This document shows, piece after piece, positions 15,843 to 24,230 of a stretch of DNA of 64,000 nucleotides; position 1 is the first letter of the stretch, and each line of letters starts with the position of its first letter. This stretch comes from Calothrix sp. PCC 7103 (GTDB lineage Bacteria; Cyanobacteriota; Cyanobacteriia; Cyanobacteriales; Nostocaceae), in NCBI RefSeq assembly GCF_000331305.1, contig NZ_KB217483.1, positions 1,344,356-1,408,355 on the forward strand, in the 5' to 3' direction. The notes beneath the pieces were generated by a model. The model was not told where the DNA came from. It ran no database searches and worked only from the letters and a program-made list of their open reading frames with translations. A program made the position numbers and the translations under genes.

Positions 15843-18094
15843 AAATTGTCTTCTTCGTTCAATGAACGAATATAGCGCTCAACAGCATTTTTGAGTTTTG
15901 TAAACTTTCTATCACCATTACGACCTCCAGGTAAATCTCCAAATATCTCCTTAACTATTTCTTCAACAGTATATCCACGACGATGTAGTCCTAAAATCTG
16001 ATTCTTTTTCTCGGCATCAAATTCAACGTTAAAATCATAGTTAGCTCGAAATTCAACTTTTTCTCCATGCTTATACAAATCAGCATTATCTAATTGTTTG
16101 TTTTTAGTCGAGTCATGTATTTTTATTTGCTTGCTAGTCACAATTCTATCAACAGCATTTGGGTCAACTAATCCTTTGTTTAAGTATAATTGCTTGACAA
16201 AATCATCGAATGTTAGCCCAGATTCCCATGCTACATACGGGTCATGCTGATTTATTGCCTCAGAGAGTAAACAACGAAAATACTCTACGTCTTCATCATC
16301 TGCTAAGTACAAAGCTTGCAAGCGCTCATCAAATTCGTTTGTACGCAAAATAAAATCACCGCGACCAAGTAAATGGAACGCGCGTCTATCTTTATCATCT
16401 GCTAAGGCTATATAACTGTCTTCCGGTCGCGCGGCTGCAAATGCTGTTTTACAAGGAAAGTTAGACCGTATTTGTGGCTTAATTGCATCTTTATCAGGAC
16501 GCTGCGAATACACAAGTAGATGAATGCCAGCCGCACCAGCTTTCCTTAGCAATGTTGATAAAGCTGCCTCAACTCTCTCAGTATAAACCTCGTCAGCTAG
16601 CATCTCCGGCGCCTCATCAATCCAACAAATTATACGTGGCATTACCTTACTACCAAAATAAAAACGGTTGTACTGAGTAATATTTTCAATACCCTCGTCT
16701 TCATGAGCATCAAACTCTTGATAGCGCAATTCCATTTCCGCTACCAAAAATTCCAACATATCAGCTGTACTAGATGCGTCTTTACAAACAGGCGCAACCA
16801 GATGCGGTAAATTTTTGAATTTACCCAACGTTACCCGTTTCACATCCGATAATGCTAACCGTACAACTGATGGCGGGTATTTACGTACTAGATATAACAC
16901 CCCTCCCTTCAAAAACTGTGATTTACCACTACGAGTACGCCCTGAACCAATTACATGGGTAATATTATCGTCACAAAGATTTATCCAGTGGAATATTGCA
17001 TTTACATCCACACCACCAGGAATACAAATGCGGCTCACGTCAATGTCGTCATCAAAATCAACGTAGTCACGGAAGTAAGCAATCTCCCTGTCAACCCTTG
17101 GAATATCAATTGCAGTACGTCCACATATTGAACTTACCATCGGTGGAACCTTAATCCCCAATTCCAACCCCAATTGTTGTACCAAGTCATCGCCAAAATT
17201 GGCAACACTACTAAATTTTGTACCGCGCGCTAATTTTAATTCAATCCTGTTAAATGTTGGCCCAGAGTAGGCGCCAATAAACTCAGCCTCAATCTTAAAA
17301 TCTTTCAGCACGCCAACAACTAACTCACCAGCCTCATCCAAATTAAACTGTGATGATTCGATAATTTCATCGACAGCATCCGATGCTTCTAACGATTTCG
17401 GCGCCGAAGTTAAAGTAACACCACTAAGCGAAGTAACATCAAACTCCAATTGCTTAGAACTTCCGACCGCAATAATACTCGCAACACGCTTCAATCTATC
17501 TCGCACCCAATTATCAGCTATTTTCTCACGCGAATTGAGGAAATACTCAACAGGCTTTGATTCTAAATACAACTGATAAATATGACTATCCAACACCTTA
17601 CGAAGCAAATTGTTAAGGTACATATTCTTTAATCCTATAAACAATTCGCATACTACCTCAAACCCCAAAATAATCTTCTCGTCAACAATCCGCAGGAAAT
17701 TAGCTTGTTCGCTGTCAGATGGAATGCGGTTAACCAAAATATACTCAAGTGCTAGTTGGCAAAACGCAAAATCATCTAAATTACAATACTCACCGCATAC
17801 CCGAATAACATCGGCATCACTCATACCAGATAACACTGACTGGTAAATAGCATTAAATAAAAACTCACGGTTATAAGCAATTGTCGGACGATTCAGCTTC
17901 TCTAAAAATTCTATTTGATTAACAGTAGCAACTACATAATGATATCCAGTATCATCCCCTTTACACTCAGCAGCACGTTGCGCTTCTTGTATTATTTGTT
18001 GATTATTGTACCCTTGCTGCTTGGCGCCTAACACCACCGCAAGCAAGGGATTAACCTCACTCGTAATATTTGATTCATTAACAGGTAAATACAT
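15839..18094 (-). CDS. FtsK/HerA-like DNA translocase (candidate coupling ATPase)
   Basis: A 751-aa ATPase with Walker A GSGRTRSGKSQFLKG near residue 385, Walker B RIICWIDEAPEM near 490, and the FtsK-like stretch GAAGIHLLVYSQRPDKDAIKPQIRSNFPCKTAF, then LLGRGDFIL. The N-terminal 250 residues are helical and unlike FtsK membrane domains; I see no clear membrane segment. A helix-turn-helix-like tail (QILGLHRRGYTVEEIVKEIFG, residues about 695-715) could bind DNA. In conjugative elements of Gram-positive bacteria FtsK/HerA proteins (TcpA, Tn916 Orf21) act as coupling pumps, which fits the cell-wall hydrolases upstream. Substrate not known. Confidence 0.85.
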   Translation of the reverse strand: MYLPVNESNITSEVNPLLAVVLGAKQQGYNNQQIIQEAQRAAECKGDDTGYHYVVATVNQIEFLEKLNRPTIAYNREFLFNAIYQSVLSGMSDADVIRVCGEYCNLDDFAFCQLALEYILVNRIPSDSEQANFLRIVDEKIILGFEVVCELFIGLKNMYLNNLLRKVLDSHIYQLYLESKPVEYFLNSREKIADNWVRDRLKRVASIIAVGSSKQLEFDVTSLSGVTLTSAPKSLEASDAVDEIIESSQFNLDEAGELVVGVLKDFKIEAEFIGAYSGPTFNRIELKLARGTKFSSVANFGDDLVQQLGLELGIKVPPMVSSICGRTAIDIPRVDREIAYFRDYVDFDDDIDVSRICIPGGVDVNAIFHWINLCDDNITHVIGSGRTRSGKSQFLKGGVLYLVRKYPPSVVRLALSDVKRVTLGKFKNLPHLVAPVCKDASSTADMLEFLVAEMELRYQEFDAHEDEGIENITQYNRFYFGSKVMPRIICWIDEAPEMLADEVYTERVEAALSTLLRKAGAAGIHLLVYSQRPDKDAIKPQIRSNFPCKTAFAAARPEDSYIALADDKDRRAFHLLGRGDFILRTNEFDERLQALYLADDEDVEYFRCLLSEAINQHDPYVAWESGLTFDDFVKQLYLNKGLVDPNAVDRIVTSKQIKIHDSTKNKQLDNADLYKHGEKVEFRANYDFNVEFDAEKKNQILGLHRRGYTVEEIVKEIFGDLPGGRNGDRKFTKLKNAVERYIRSLNEEDNL

Positions 18095-18481
18095 TAATTA
18101 AAACTCCTTACCTTTTTCTTCTCTTTCTTTGTGTCCTTCGTGTCTTTGTGGTTCGTTATTAAAATTTCATTTTTTAACGTGAGTTTAGCTGAGTATTTTG
18201 ACCCCTCTCCAAACCTCTCCCCGAAGCGGAGAGAGGCTTAAAAGCTGATTGAATATGGCTAAAATGAGATTCATTCGCCCCTCTCCTTGCAGGATACTGC
18301 TGGCGATTCAGGGGTGGCGCCCATCATTTTATGAAAACAGGCGTGTAAAGACGCGAAATTTCGCGTCTCTACATTTGCGGAAATCACGCAAAATCGTGAA
18401 ACTGAGGGGTCAGACCTACTATTCGCTCTTCTGTATCCTTGCAGGAGAGGGGTTGGGGAGAGGTTTGTAGAACTCATTTTT
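18095..18481. repeat. Intergenic stretch made of dispersed palindromic repeats
   Basis: No gene. It carries a partial copy of the GCAAAG repeat (18115-18160), an inverted pair CCCCTCTCCAAACCTCTCC (about 18202) and GGTTGGGGAGAGGTTTG (about 18451), and a perfect 20-bp palindrome AGACGCGAAATTTCGCGTCT at 18349-18368. This last unit is a widely seen cyanobacterial intergenic repeat. It separates the FtsK-like gene from the lytic transglycosylase gene within the operon. Confidence 0.65.
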
Positions 18482-19096
18482 TTACAAATCAATTAGATTA
18501 CTATATTTACCTTTTATTTCAACTAACTGCTTATTATAATAATTCCTCAATTCCTCCACCGTCCTTGGATGTTGTTCGTAATCATTACAAGGAAACGAAG
18601 CCCATACCTTTCCTACTTTACATGCAGCCATTTCAAAATTACCCGACTCCACATCATCAACAGCTTTATTACGGCGAATATATTCAATTGCCATTTTATC
18701 TTGCGAAGGCGGAGAAAAATTTTTCAAACCTAATTTAGGTTGCAAATCATTCCATGATATATCTAACATCTGATAGGCGCCAGCAGCAGTTGAACATACA
18801 TTCCTACGATTAATTAGCTCACACTGCCTAACTCTCGGATGGGTAGAGAAATTCTTAAAAGTGCCATTAAACACTAATTTATGATAACTCGAATATCCAC
18901 TAGTACCTGTTTCTGCCCATCTTATAGTAGCAAGAAATGCAGCCATTCGAGGCGAATAATTAGTAACATTTGTTTTAGTCTTCGTATTGCTAATTATAGA
19001 AAATGCTTGATTGGTGAAACCATATAAGCCTAAAACAGCGACACTAACAATTGAAATTGCAGTTGGATGCAGTTTAAATTTAATTCGATGCAGCAT
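18482..19096 (-). CDS. Lambda-R-type lytic transglycosylase (endolysin fold)
   Basis: A 204-aa protein with an N-terminal signal anchor (AISIVSVAVLGLYGFTNQAF). The catalytic domain reads AAFLATIRWAETGTSGY (Glu near residue 60), FSTHPR, STAAGAYQMLDISWNDL, LGLKNFSPPSQDKMAIEYI and KVGKVWASFP. This is the order of phage lambda R endolysin (AFLDMLAWSEGT, SDHPR, TGAGRYQLL, LGLKDFSPKSQD, WASLP), GH104 family. It cleaves peptidoglycan glycan strands. In a transfer operon it would open the wall locally, like VirB1. A membrane anchor rather than release by a holin argues against a phage lysis role. Confidence 0.85.
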   Translation of the reverse strand: MLHRIKFKLHPTAISIVSVAVLGLYGFTNQAFSIISNTKTKTNVTNYSPRMAAFLATIRWAETGTSGYSSYHKLVFNGTFKNFSTHPRVRQCELINRRNVCSTAAGAYQMLDISWNDLQPKLGLKNFSPPSQDKMAIEYIRRNKAVDDVESGNFEMAACKVGKVWASFPCNDYEQHPRTVEELRNYYNKQLVEIKGKYSNLIDL

Positions 19097-19108
19097 TACT
19101 ATTTATTC

Positions 19109-19567
19109 TCAAGGATTAGGACTATAAACGCATTTATTGTAGTTAGCTATCACGTAGTTATAAATTGCTGGCAACGCAGAACGATACTTAATCGGATAAG
19201 GATTACTTAATTCTTGACTAGTCACTAAATATGCCCATCTACTTGCATATGTTTGTCCTTTCTCAAGTCTCAATTCATTTTTAGATGCATAAAAGCCAAA
19301 AGATTGATTATTGTAACAAGCGCTATCTGCTAGATTACGAATAGTTTGTAAACTTAACGTTTTTATGATCTTCTTATCCTTATAACTCAAACGCGATATA
19401 ACGCTATTCTTAATAGTAGATGCATCACTTGGCGTAAAATTAACCCGATTAACCACCTGCTCAAATTCTCTTTGAATTATCGGTACTTCAGGTTCAGCAA
19501 TAACAGTAGTTGATGGAACAAGTACTAATTCAGCAATTAACAAAGACCTAAAGATCAACTTATTCAT
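19109..19567 (-). CDS. Secreted protein of unknown function in transfer-like operon
   Basis: Start chosen at ATG 19567 (152 aa), 17 bp after the preceding stop; an upstream GTG/ATG would overlap more. The N-terminus (MNKLIFRSLLIAELVLVPST, cleavage near TVIAEP) is a signal peptide. The mature part contains two Cys (SACYNNQSFGFY and NKCVYSP) and helices, with no recognisable domain. Its place between a transglycosylase and an NlpC/P60 peptidase suggests a periplasmic component of the same apparatus. Confidence 0.55.
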   Translation of the reverse strand: MNKLIFRSLLIAELVLVPSTTVIAEPEVPIIQREFEQVVNRVNFTPSDASTIKNSVISRLSYKDKKIIKTLSLQTIRNLADSACYNNQSFGFYASKNELRLEKGQTYASRWAYLVTSQELSNPYPIKYRSALPAIYNYVIANYNKCVYSPNP

Positions 19568-19583
19568 AGGAAAACATCTCAAT

Positions 19584-20267
19584 TTAATAAACATGCGGAC
19601 GCACTGCAATAACGCGCGAGTTAGGAAAAGAACGTCGAATATTTCTTTGCCTCACAGGTTCGGAACGAGTACTTCTATCAATGAACTCACCATTACCCAC
19701 ATAAATACCAACGTGAGTAATTGCTCCAGTAGCGAAACTGCCATAAGTATTGGTCAAACCAATCAAATCACCAGGCAAGAATTGGTTTTGGTCAGTCATC
19801 ACCTTACCAATATCACTGCCAAAGAACGAGCGCGCCATTAATTCGCCATTGTTCGGTTGCTTGCCTGCATCCCAAGGTCGATTTGTAACTCCCACACCTT
19901 CAACCTGCGCTTCAGTGAGAATGTTACGTACAAAATCAGCACACCGCTCACCTTCACCCGGCTTGAAATCACGCCCCACCCACGCGTGCGCACGCTCCAA
20001 TACTCGAAGAGCTACCGGAGATATTGATGAAGTATTAGTTCTTGATAATGTGCCAACCATCGATTGAAGCTTTTGTACTATTGTTAAGGAATCAAGCCAG
20101 CCTGATACCGGAGATACCATCAACACAACCAATACAATAGACGCAATTGCATATCTCCATTCACCGATACTGAAAGAAACAGCATCATTTACACTCAATT
20201 GGTTGGCAGAAGCTTTGTGTTGATGTTGCTTGCTACTGCCTTCACCAATTTCAAAAATTATTCGCAT
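19584..20267 (-). CDS. NlpC/P60 cell-wall peptidase, membrane anchored
   Basis: A 227-aa protein with a membrane segment at about residues 35-55 (WRYAIASIVLVVLMVSPVSG). The C-terminal domain has the NlpC/P60 set: RVLERAHAWVGRDFKPGEGERCADFVRNIL (nucleophile Cys near residue 108), then ITHVGIYVGNGEFIDRS (catalytic His near 185). It should cut the peptide stems of peptidoglycan. Together with the lambda-R-type enzyme it provides the two activities combined in CwlT of Tn916. It lies 3 bp from the upstream gene. Confidence 0.85.
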   Translation of the reverse strand: MRIIFEIGEGSSKQHQHKASANQLSVNDAVSFSIGEWRYAIASIVLVVLMVSPVSGWLDSLTIVQKLQSMVGTLSRTNTSSISPVALRVLERAHAWVGRDFKPGEGERCADFVRNILTEAQVEGVGVTNRPWDAGKQPNNGELMARSFFGSDIGKVMTDQNQFLPGDLIGLTNTYGSFATGAITHVGIYVGNGEFIDRSTRSEPVRQRNIRRSFPNSRVIAVRPHVY

Positions 20268-20270
20268 TAC

Positions 20271-20558
20271 CTAACGGGTTTGCTGTTCACAGTCAATTCT
20301 CTGAATACGCGCCAATCTCTCAAAATCATTTGTCGGCGCCGCACAAGCTGTATCTATATCGTTATTATTCGTAGGAGGCTGTGTAGGAGTGGGTTTGTTG
20401 GCGTTTGCTTTAGAGCTATTTACAACACTAGACCTCATCACAACTGCTGCAACTTTTGTTAAAACACTCCTTGCGTCGTAAAATCTCATATATCCAGGTT
20501 GCAGAATATCTAAAATCCAAAGCACAAACAAACACCAAAATATAACCCGGCTCCACAC
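20271..20558 (-). CDS. Small single-pass membrane protein
   Basis: 95 aa: one N-terminal membrane segment (VIFWCLFVLWILDILQPGYM) and a Pro/Asn/Thr-rich tail with three Cys. No domain recognised. It is packed between neighbours (10 and 3 bp gaps), so it is likely a structural part of the operon's membrane complex. Confidence 0.55.
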   Translation of the reverse strand: MWSRVIFWCLFVLWILDILQPGYMRFYDARSVLTKVAAVVMRSSVVNSSKANANKPTPTQPPTNNNDIDTACAAPTNDFERLARIQRIDCEQQTR

Positions 20559-20568
20559 CGTACTACTC

Positions 20569-21096
20569 CTAATTCAATCGACGTACTACTGGTACTGCCA
20601 ACGAAGGTAAATTATCAGGAATAACTTTAATTTCCTTACCCGCAGCATAACCAGGTCCTGTAATTTGCGAATTAAGTACAAACCCAATCGCACTGACAAT
20701 CAAAAAACTAGCAGTACAAATAACTCCAACAGGCGAACCAAGAATATTGCCACACCATGTCACTGGATGCCAAAAATAGCGCCAGGGGTTCTGTGGGTGA
20801 AACCTATGTGCTTTGTAAGTCTCCACATAGTCAATTTCAATTTCTGGCACACGGCGCCGCATAGCCGAACGGTCTTGCATACGTACTCCCGGCATCGGTT
20901 GAGATACCCCAGAAGGATATATTGGTGTTGGCTGCGATACAGTCTGCGCTGTAGTGTTAACAACAGGGGCGCCATTCTGTTGCTGCATTGCAGAACCCAA
21001 CATAGTTGCTAAATTATTCATCGCGACTAAACCCCCACCTTGAGACAAATCTACATCTAATTCTCTTGTTCTATTTCCGCCACCGCGATTTGACAT
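20569..21096 (-). CDS. Membrane protein, disordered N-terminus
   Basis: 175 aa. The first 90 residues are Gln/Pro/Gly-rich and probably disordered and cytoplasmic; then YKAHRFHPQNPWRYFWHPVT, one membrane segment (SPVGVICTASFLIVSAIGFVL) and a short outer tail. No family recognised. It abuts the next gene directly (21096/21097). Confidence 0.55.
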   Translation of the reverse strand: MSNRGGGNRTRELDVDLSQGGGLVAMNNLATMLGSAMQQQNGAPVVNTTAQTVSQPTPIYPSGVSQPMPGVRMQDRSAMRRRVPEIEIDYVETYKAHRFHPQNPWRYFWHPVTWCGNILGSPVGVICTASFLIVSAIGFVLNSQITGPGYAAGKEIKVIPDNLPSLAVPVVRRLN

Positions 21097-21621
21097 TTAA
21101 TCCTCCTTATCACTCCAAAAATCTTCACAGTCTATAGCATTCCTAAATTCATCCGGCGCCAATTTCTCAGCTGGCACTACAAAATTAGTATTTGTATCAT
21201 GTGGTATTACGCCATCAGCAGTTGGACGCACTAATCGCAAATGCCTAGTCAAATTTGGTTGCGGCTCTAACTGCTGACTCGAAGGGTTAATATTCTCTAC
21301 CGCATAATCCGACTGCGCTTTTAGGTGGTCCTCGGACTGTTGCCCCAAAGTAGATTCCACATAAATACTTTCGTTGTATCCCTTCAGTCCTAAGTACAGA
21401 AAGTATATAAATCCTCCAAAAAATACAACACCACATAACAAGTGCAAATTTTTCCCCGGTGACGAAATCGCTACAATTCCAGTTCGGCTACTTTCTTGGT
21501 AAGTTGTCTCTACCAAATCCTGCTTAAACGAGTAGATGACATTGAAAATACTTAATCCCAAGCAAGCAACACCAACTATAAAACTAATTAAATATGTACC
21601 CCCTCTATTTCTTTGCTCCAT
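21097..21621 (-). CDS. Two-pass membrane protein
   Basis: From ATG 21621 (174 aa; an earlier GTG is possible). Membrane segments at about 9-30 (TYLISFIVGVACLGLSIFNV) and 60-80 (LHLLCGVVFFGGFIYFLYLG) with a charged cytoplasmic tail of about 90 residues. It overlaps the preceding gene by 17 bp. Function unknown, but topology is like small structural proteins of conjugation channels. Confidence 0.55.
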   Translation of the reverse strand: MEQRNRGGTYLISFIVGVACLGLSIFNVIYSFKQDLVETTYQESSRTGIVAISSPGKNLHLLCGVVFFGGFIYFLYLGLKGYNESIYVESTLGQQSEDHLKAQSDYAVENINPSSQQLEPQPNLTRHLRLVRPTADGVIPHDTNTNFVVPAEKLAPDEFRNAIDCEDFWSDKED

Positions 21622-22477
21622 TCCCACCACCACCTTTAATTACTGGTTTTGGCTCCGGCGTTGGCTTACGACGCAATTCTCTTAACTGTTGGCGCCGCAA
21701 TTGCTCCAATAATTCCAATTCTTCAACCGCTTTATTGGCATCGCTCATTTGTTTAAGCGGGTCAGAATATCCTTGCGCTCTCAATAATTGTTTTTGGCTA
21801 TCAACATAAGGCTTGTATCCACGTTGAATTTCGCTTAACATCCGAGTAAAATCGACATTTGGCTGGCTTTCGAGATTGTGCGCCAAATCAATCGCTTCGA
21901 GCTTACCCAACAACAAATACGCAACTGCACTCGCTGGTAATTTTTGCTTTACCTCCGTACCATCTGTGTCTGTGTAAGACAAATAAAATTCATTGTTACC
22001 ACCTGAAACTTCACCAAAAGTATCAAGAGTTCGTATCCTCTCAACCTCCAAACCAGGTGTCATATGCATCCGGTAAAATGGATTGCCCTGCTGGTTGCGA
22101 TTACGCTCCGATTCGATGTAGGTTTTAATATCTTGCGACCAACGCGATGCTGATAACTGGCGCCAACCTACCATTGATGTACCATCTGGATTATTAAGTC
22201 GCAAATTTGTTGAATAGTCAGTTCGGGATAGTTTTTCAAGTACAGCTTCGCGCGCGACTTGTAATTGTTGTTTGGCTGCAACTACCTCAGATTTGTCTTC
22301 GTTACCATTCACAGCGTTTACATCAACTCGTTGCTTTGATGCTGCAATTAACGAAATTGTCACCAAAACTAAAAATCCGGCTATACCCAACAATAAAAGT
22401 AAGGTATTTTGCGGTATTGGTTTTCGCCTACCTCCATCAACAACCCCATAACGCTCCTTTGGTGAAAGATGTTGCAT
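21605..22477 (-). CDS. Bitopic membrane protein, possible VirB8/TcpC-like component
   Basis: A 290-aa protein with a short cytoplasmic start, one membrane segment at 25-47 (TLLLLLGIAGFLVLVTISLI) and a large outer domain of about 170 residues, followed by a coiled coil (ELELLEQLRRQQLRELRRKP) and a Gly-rich end. This bitopic layout is that of VirB8/TcpC assembly factors, but no conserved NTF2-like motif can be claimed from reading. Start and stop overlap the neighbours by 1 and 17 bp. Assignment is inference. Confidence 0.5.
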   Translation of the reverse strand: MQHLSPKERYGVVDGGRRKPIPQNTLLLLLGIAGFLVLVTISLIAASKQRVDVNAVNGNEDKSEVVAAKQQLQVAREAVLEKLSRTDYSTNLRLNNPDGTSMVGWRQLSASRWSQDIKTYIESERNRNQQGNPFYRMHMTPGLEVERIRTLDTFGEVSGGNNEFYLSYTDTDGTEVKQKLPASAVAYLLLGKLEAIDLAHNLESQPNVDFTRMLSEIQRGYKPYVDSQKQLLRAQGYSDPLKQMSDANKAVEELELLEQLRRQQLRELRRKPTPEPKPVIKGGGGNGAKK

Positions 22478-22698
22478 TAATTAATACCCCCATCAATCAC
22501 CATAAAACAACGTTTCGGCTGTTCAATCGCGCGCAACATTGCTACAGTGGCGCCGCCTATCAACACTCCAGTAAGCATTAACAACGGATTGAACGCAAGT
22601 GACGTACCCACACCAGTTAAAATTCCCACAACTGAGGAAATAGTTACGTTTAAACCCAATCCAGCCAAACCGTTGACCAAAAAATTAATCGCCGCCAT
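22477..22698 (-). CDS. Small two-pass membrane protein (73 aa)
   Basis: Two hydrophobic segments (VNGLAGLGLNVTISSVVGIL and NPLLMLTGVLIGGATVAML) separated by a short loop. Size and topology resemble pilin-like VirB2 or VirB3-type subunits, but no signature is present. It overlaps the 88-aa gene upstream by 14 bp. Confidence 0.55.
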   Translation of the reverse strand: MAAINFLVNGLAGLGLNVTISSVVGILTGVGTSLAFNPLLMLTGVLIGGATVAMLRAIEQPKRCFMVIDGGIN

Positions 22699-22951
22699 TT
22701 CTTAACTCCCTGGTTCTATTTAATACAACACCTATACCAATCAAAAAACCAATCACAGTACCCCAAAGCCCACCAATCAATATTGGTTCGGGTTGGACTT
22801 CTACTTTTTGAGAGCTTGGCGGCTGGGTAACAAACCACCCAACCAACAGCCCCGAAAAAGTAGAAAATCCCATTACTATCAATCCCGTAAATGCACCGTT
22901 TCTCAAACCGATAAGCGCACGATTACGATAATCAGCCGCGATGGGCATCAT
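22685..22951 (-). CDS. Small two-pass membrane protein (88 aa)
   Basis: Two membrane segments (NGAFTGLIVMGFSTFSGLLV and LIGGLWGTVIGFLIGIGVVL) with a Pro-rich loop between and a basic C-terminus. Glycine-rich segments of this kind pack into oligomers. It overlaps the next upstream gene by 4 bp (ATGA). Unknown function. Confidence 0.55.
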   Translation of the reverse strand: MMPIAADYRNRALIGLRNGAFTGLIVMGFSTFSGLLVGWFVTQPPSSQKVEVQPEPILIGGLWGTVIGFLIGIGVVLNRTRELRNGGD

Positions 22952-23577
22952 TTTGCTGGCGAGTTCTTCGCTGATGTGGAAGTCTTCGGATTGGATGAAT
23001 TCAACTGTTTGGGCGGTTGTGTTGATATACCCAGCACCATTGGGTGTTCCCCTTCTCCCCAGTGGATATTCTCGAAAAAATTTACATCAATTGCCTGTAG
23101 TGCCCGTTCCTGTGCGGCGCCAAATTCTGCCGCGTTTTTCGTACATCCCGATGACGAACTACCATTAGTTAATCGGTCACGTAACACATGCGTCGAAGCT
23201 TCAATAATTGACATAAATCGTGTATCACCTAATTGATACGCAACTGGCATATCCCGGTAAAGAATCCCTACGAAGCTATCTTTTGACTCGCTCTCAGGGT
23301 CTTTACCAAACCGCTGCTTGATGTAAGAGCGCGCGTCAAACTTAAAACCTCCACTTTCTGATTGTTTAGCTGCATTACGCATTTCAACTACTTGTTTTGT
23401 GGCATCAAGTAATGAAATATTTGCAGACAGAGCAGCTTTATTAATATCTTTCAAATGTTGAGCCGTTTCAGCAGATAACTGGTTCCCATCAATTTCTAAT
23501 TCTAACAAAGCGCAACACGAGCGAATCTCATCAGGCTGCACTTTCAACTCGGAAACCATCTGATTGATATGAATCAT
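22948..23577 (-). CDS. Hypothetical protein of transfer-like operon (209 aa)
   Basis: ATG 23577 is chosen because AAGGAG lies 11 nt upstream; a TTG at 23586 is possible. Soluble, with SYIKQRFGKDPESE and FVGILYRDMPVAYQLGDTRF, then a Ser/Thr/Lys-rich tail. No domain recognised. The first 45 bp overlap the preceding gene, showing tight coupling. Confidence 0.55.
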   Translation of the reverse strand: MIHINQMVSELKVQPDEIRSCCALLELEIDGNQLSAETAQHLKDINKAALSANISLLDATKQVVEMRNAAKQSESGGFKFDARSYIKQRFGKDPESESKDSFVGILYRDMPVAYQLGDTRFMSIIEASTHVLRDRLTNGSSSSGCTKNAAEFGAAQERALQAIDVNFFENIHWGEGEHPMVLGISTQPPKQLNSSNPKTSTSAKNSPAK

Positions 23578-23926
23578 CGGCGCCAATTCTCCTTAAAACT
23601 TCTTGAACGATAGCATCTTCTTGATTTACATATTGGGGATTAAGCAGAAAATCTTTAAGCGATAGTTCATTCGCATCTAATAGAAATTCTGCTAATCCTC
23701 CCATCGGCAACACTTGGTGTTCATACTCCTTAAAACTTAAGTTTCTGTACCGAGTGGCAACATAAAAATAGTCCAAACTCTCAACATCTCTCTCCTTAAA
23801 AAATCCTCCCTTCTTTCGCGGTGGAATTACTCCCGCAGGCGGATACCACAACTTTAGAGCCGAAGTAGAAACGCCATAACGTTTCGCCAAAGTAGTTCTT
23901 GTGTGAAGCCTTGTTACAAACATCAT
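23531..23926 (-). CDS. MerR-like HTH protein, first gene of transfer-like operon
   Basis: A 131-aa protein whose N-terminus (RTTLAKRYGVSTSALKLWYP) is a helix-turn-helix of the MerR/excisionase kind, followed by RKKGGFFKERDVESLDYFYV. The rest is helical with no second domain. As the promoter-proximal gene of the operon it is a good candidate for its regulator. The AT-rich gap upstream (23927-24230) would hold the promoter. Confidence 0.6.
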   Translation of the reverse strand: MMFVTRLHTRTTLAKRYGVSTSALKLWYPPAGVIPPRKKGGFFKERDVESLDYFYVATRYRNLSFKEYEHQVLPMGGLAEFLLDANELSLKDFLLNPQYVNQEDAIVQEVLRRIGADDSYQSDGFRVESAA

Positions 23927-24230
23927 GTATCCATGAAAACATAATTAAACAATTAGATACTTAATTTAAACTTCAAACTAATTCATTCAAATTAGTAATT
24001 GTAATGATTATGAATAAATCACTAATTAAATTGAAGTCTGTTTTAAATAGCTAATAAGTACCTACTCGTTACTTGCCTCCTTTGCTATATGAAAGCAAGC
24101 TTACACTTCTAAATTTAGAATTGCAACATAAAAAGATAAATAGTCAGAAATTTCTGGATTTAAAATATTAATAAAAAAATCAATATTTTAAGTAAAGTAT
24201 CTAAAATATAATTTACCTAATTGCTTACTT
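23927..24230. other. AT-rich intergenic stretch before the transfer-like operon
   Basis: No gene seen. The sequence is very AT-rich and has partial inverted repeats such as ACTAATTCATTCAAATTAGT at 23979. It presumably contains the operon promoter on the minus strand. Confidence 0.4.

Noticed and set aside
18482-19096. Phage lysis gene
   Set aside because: The domain is lambda-R-like, but there is no holin or other phage gene, and the protein has a membrane anchor and sits with NlpC/P60 and FtsK-like genes.
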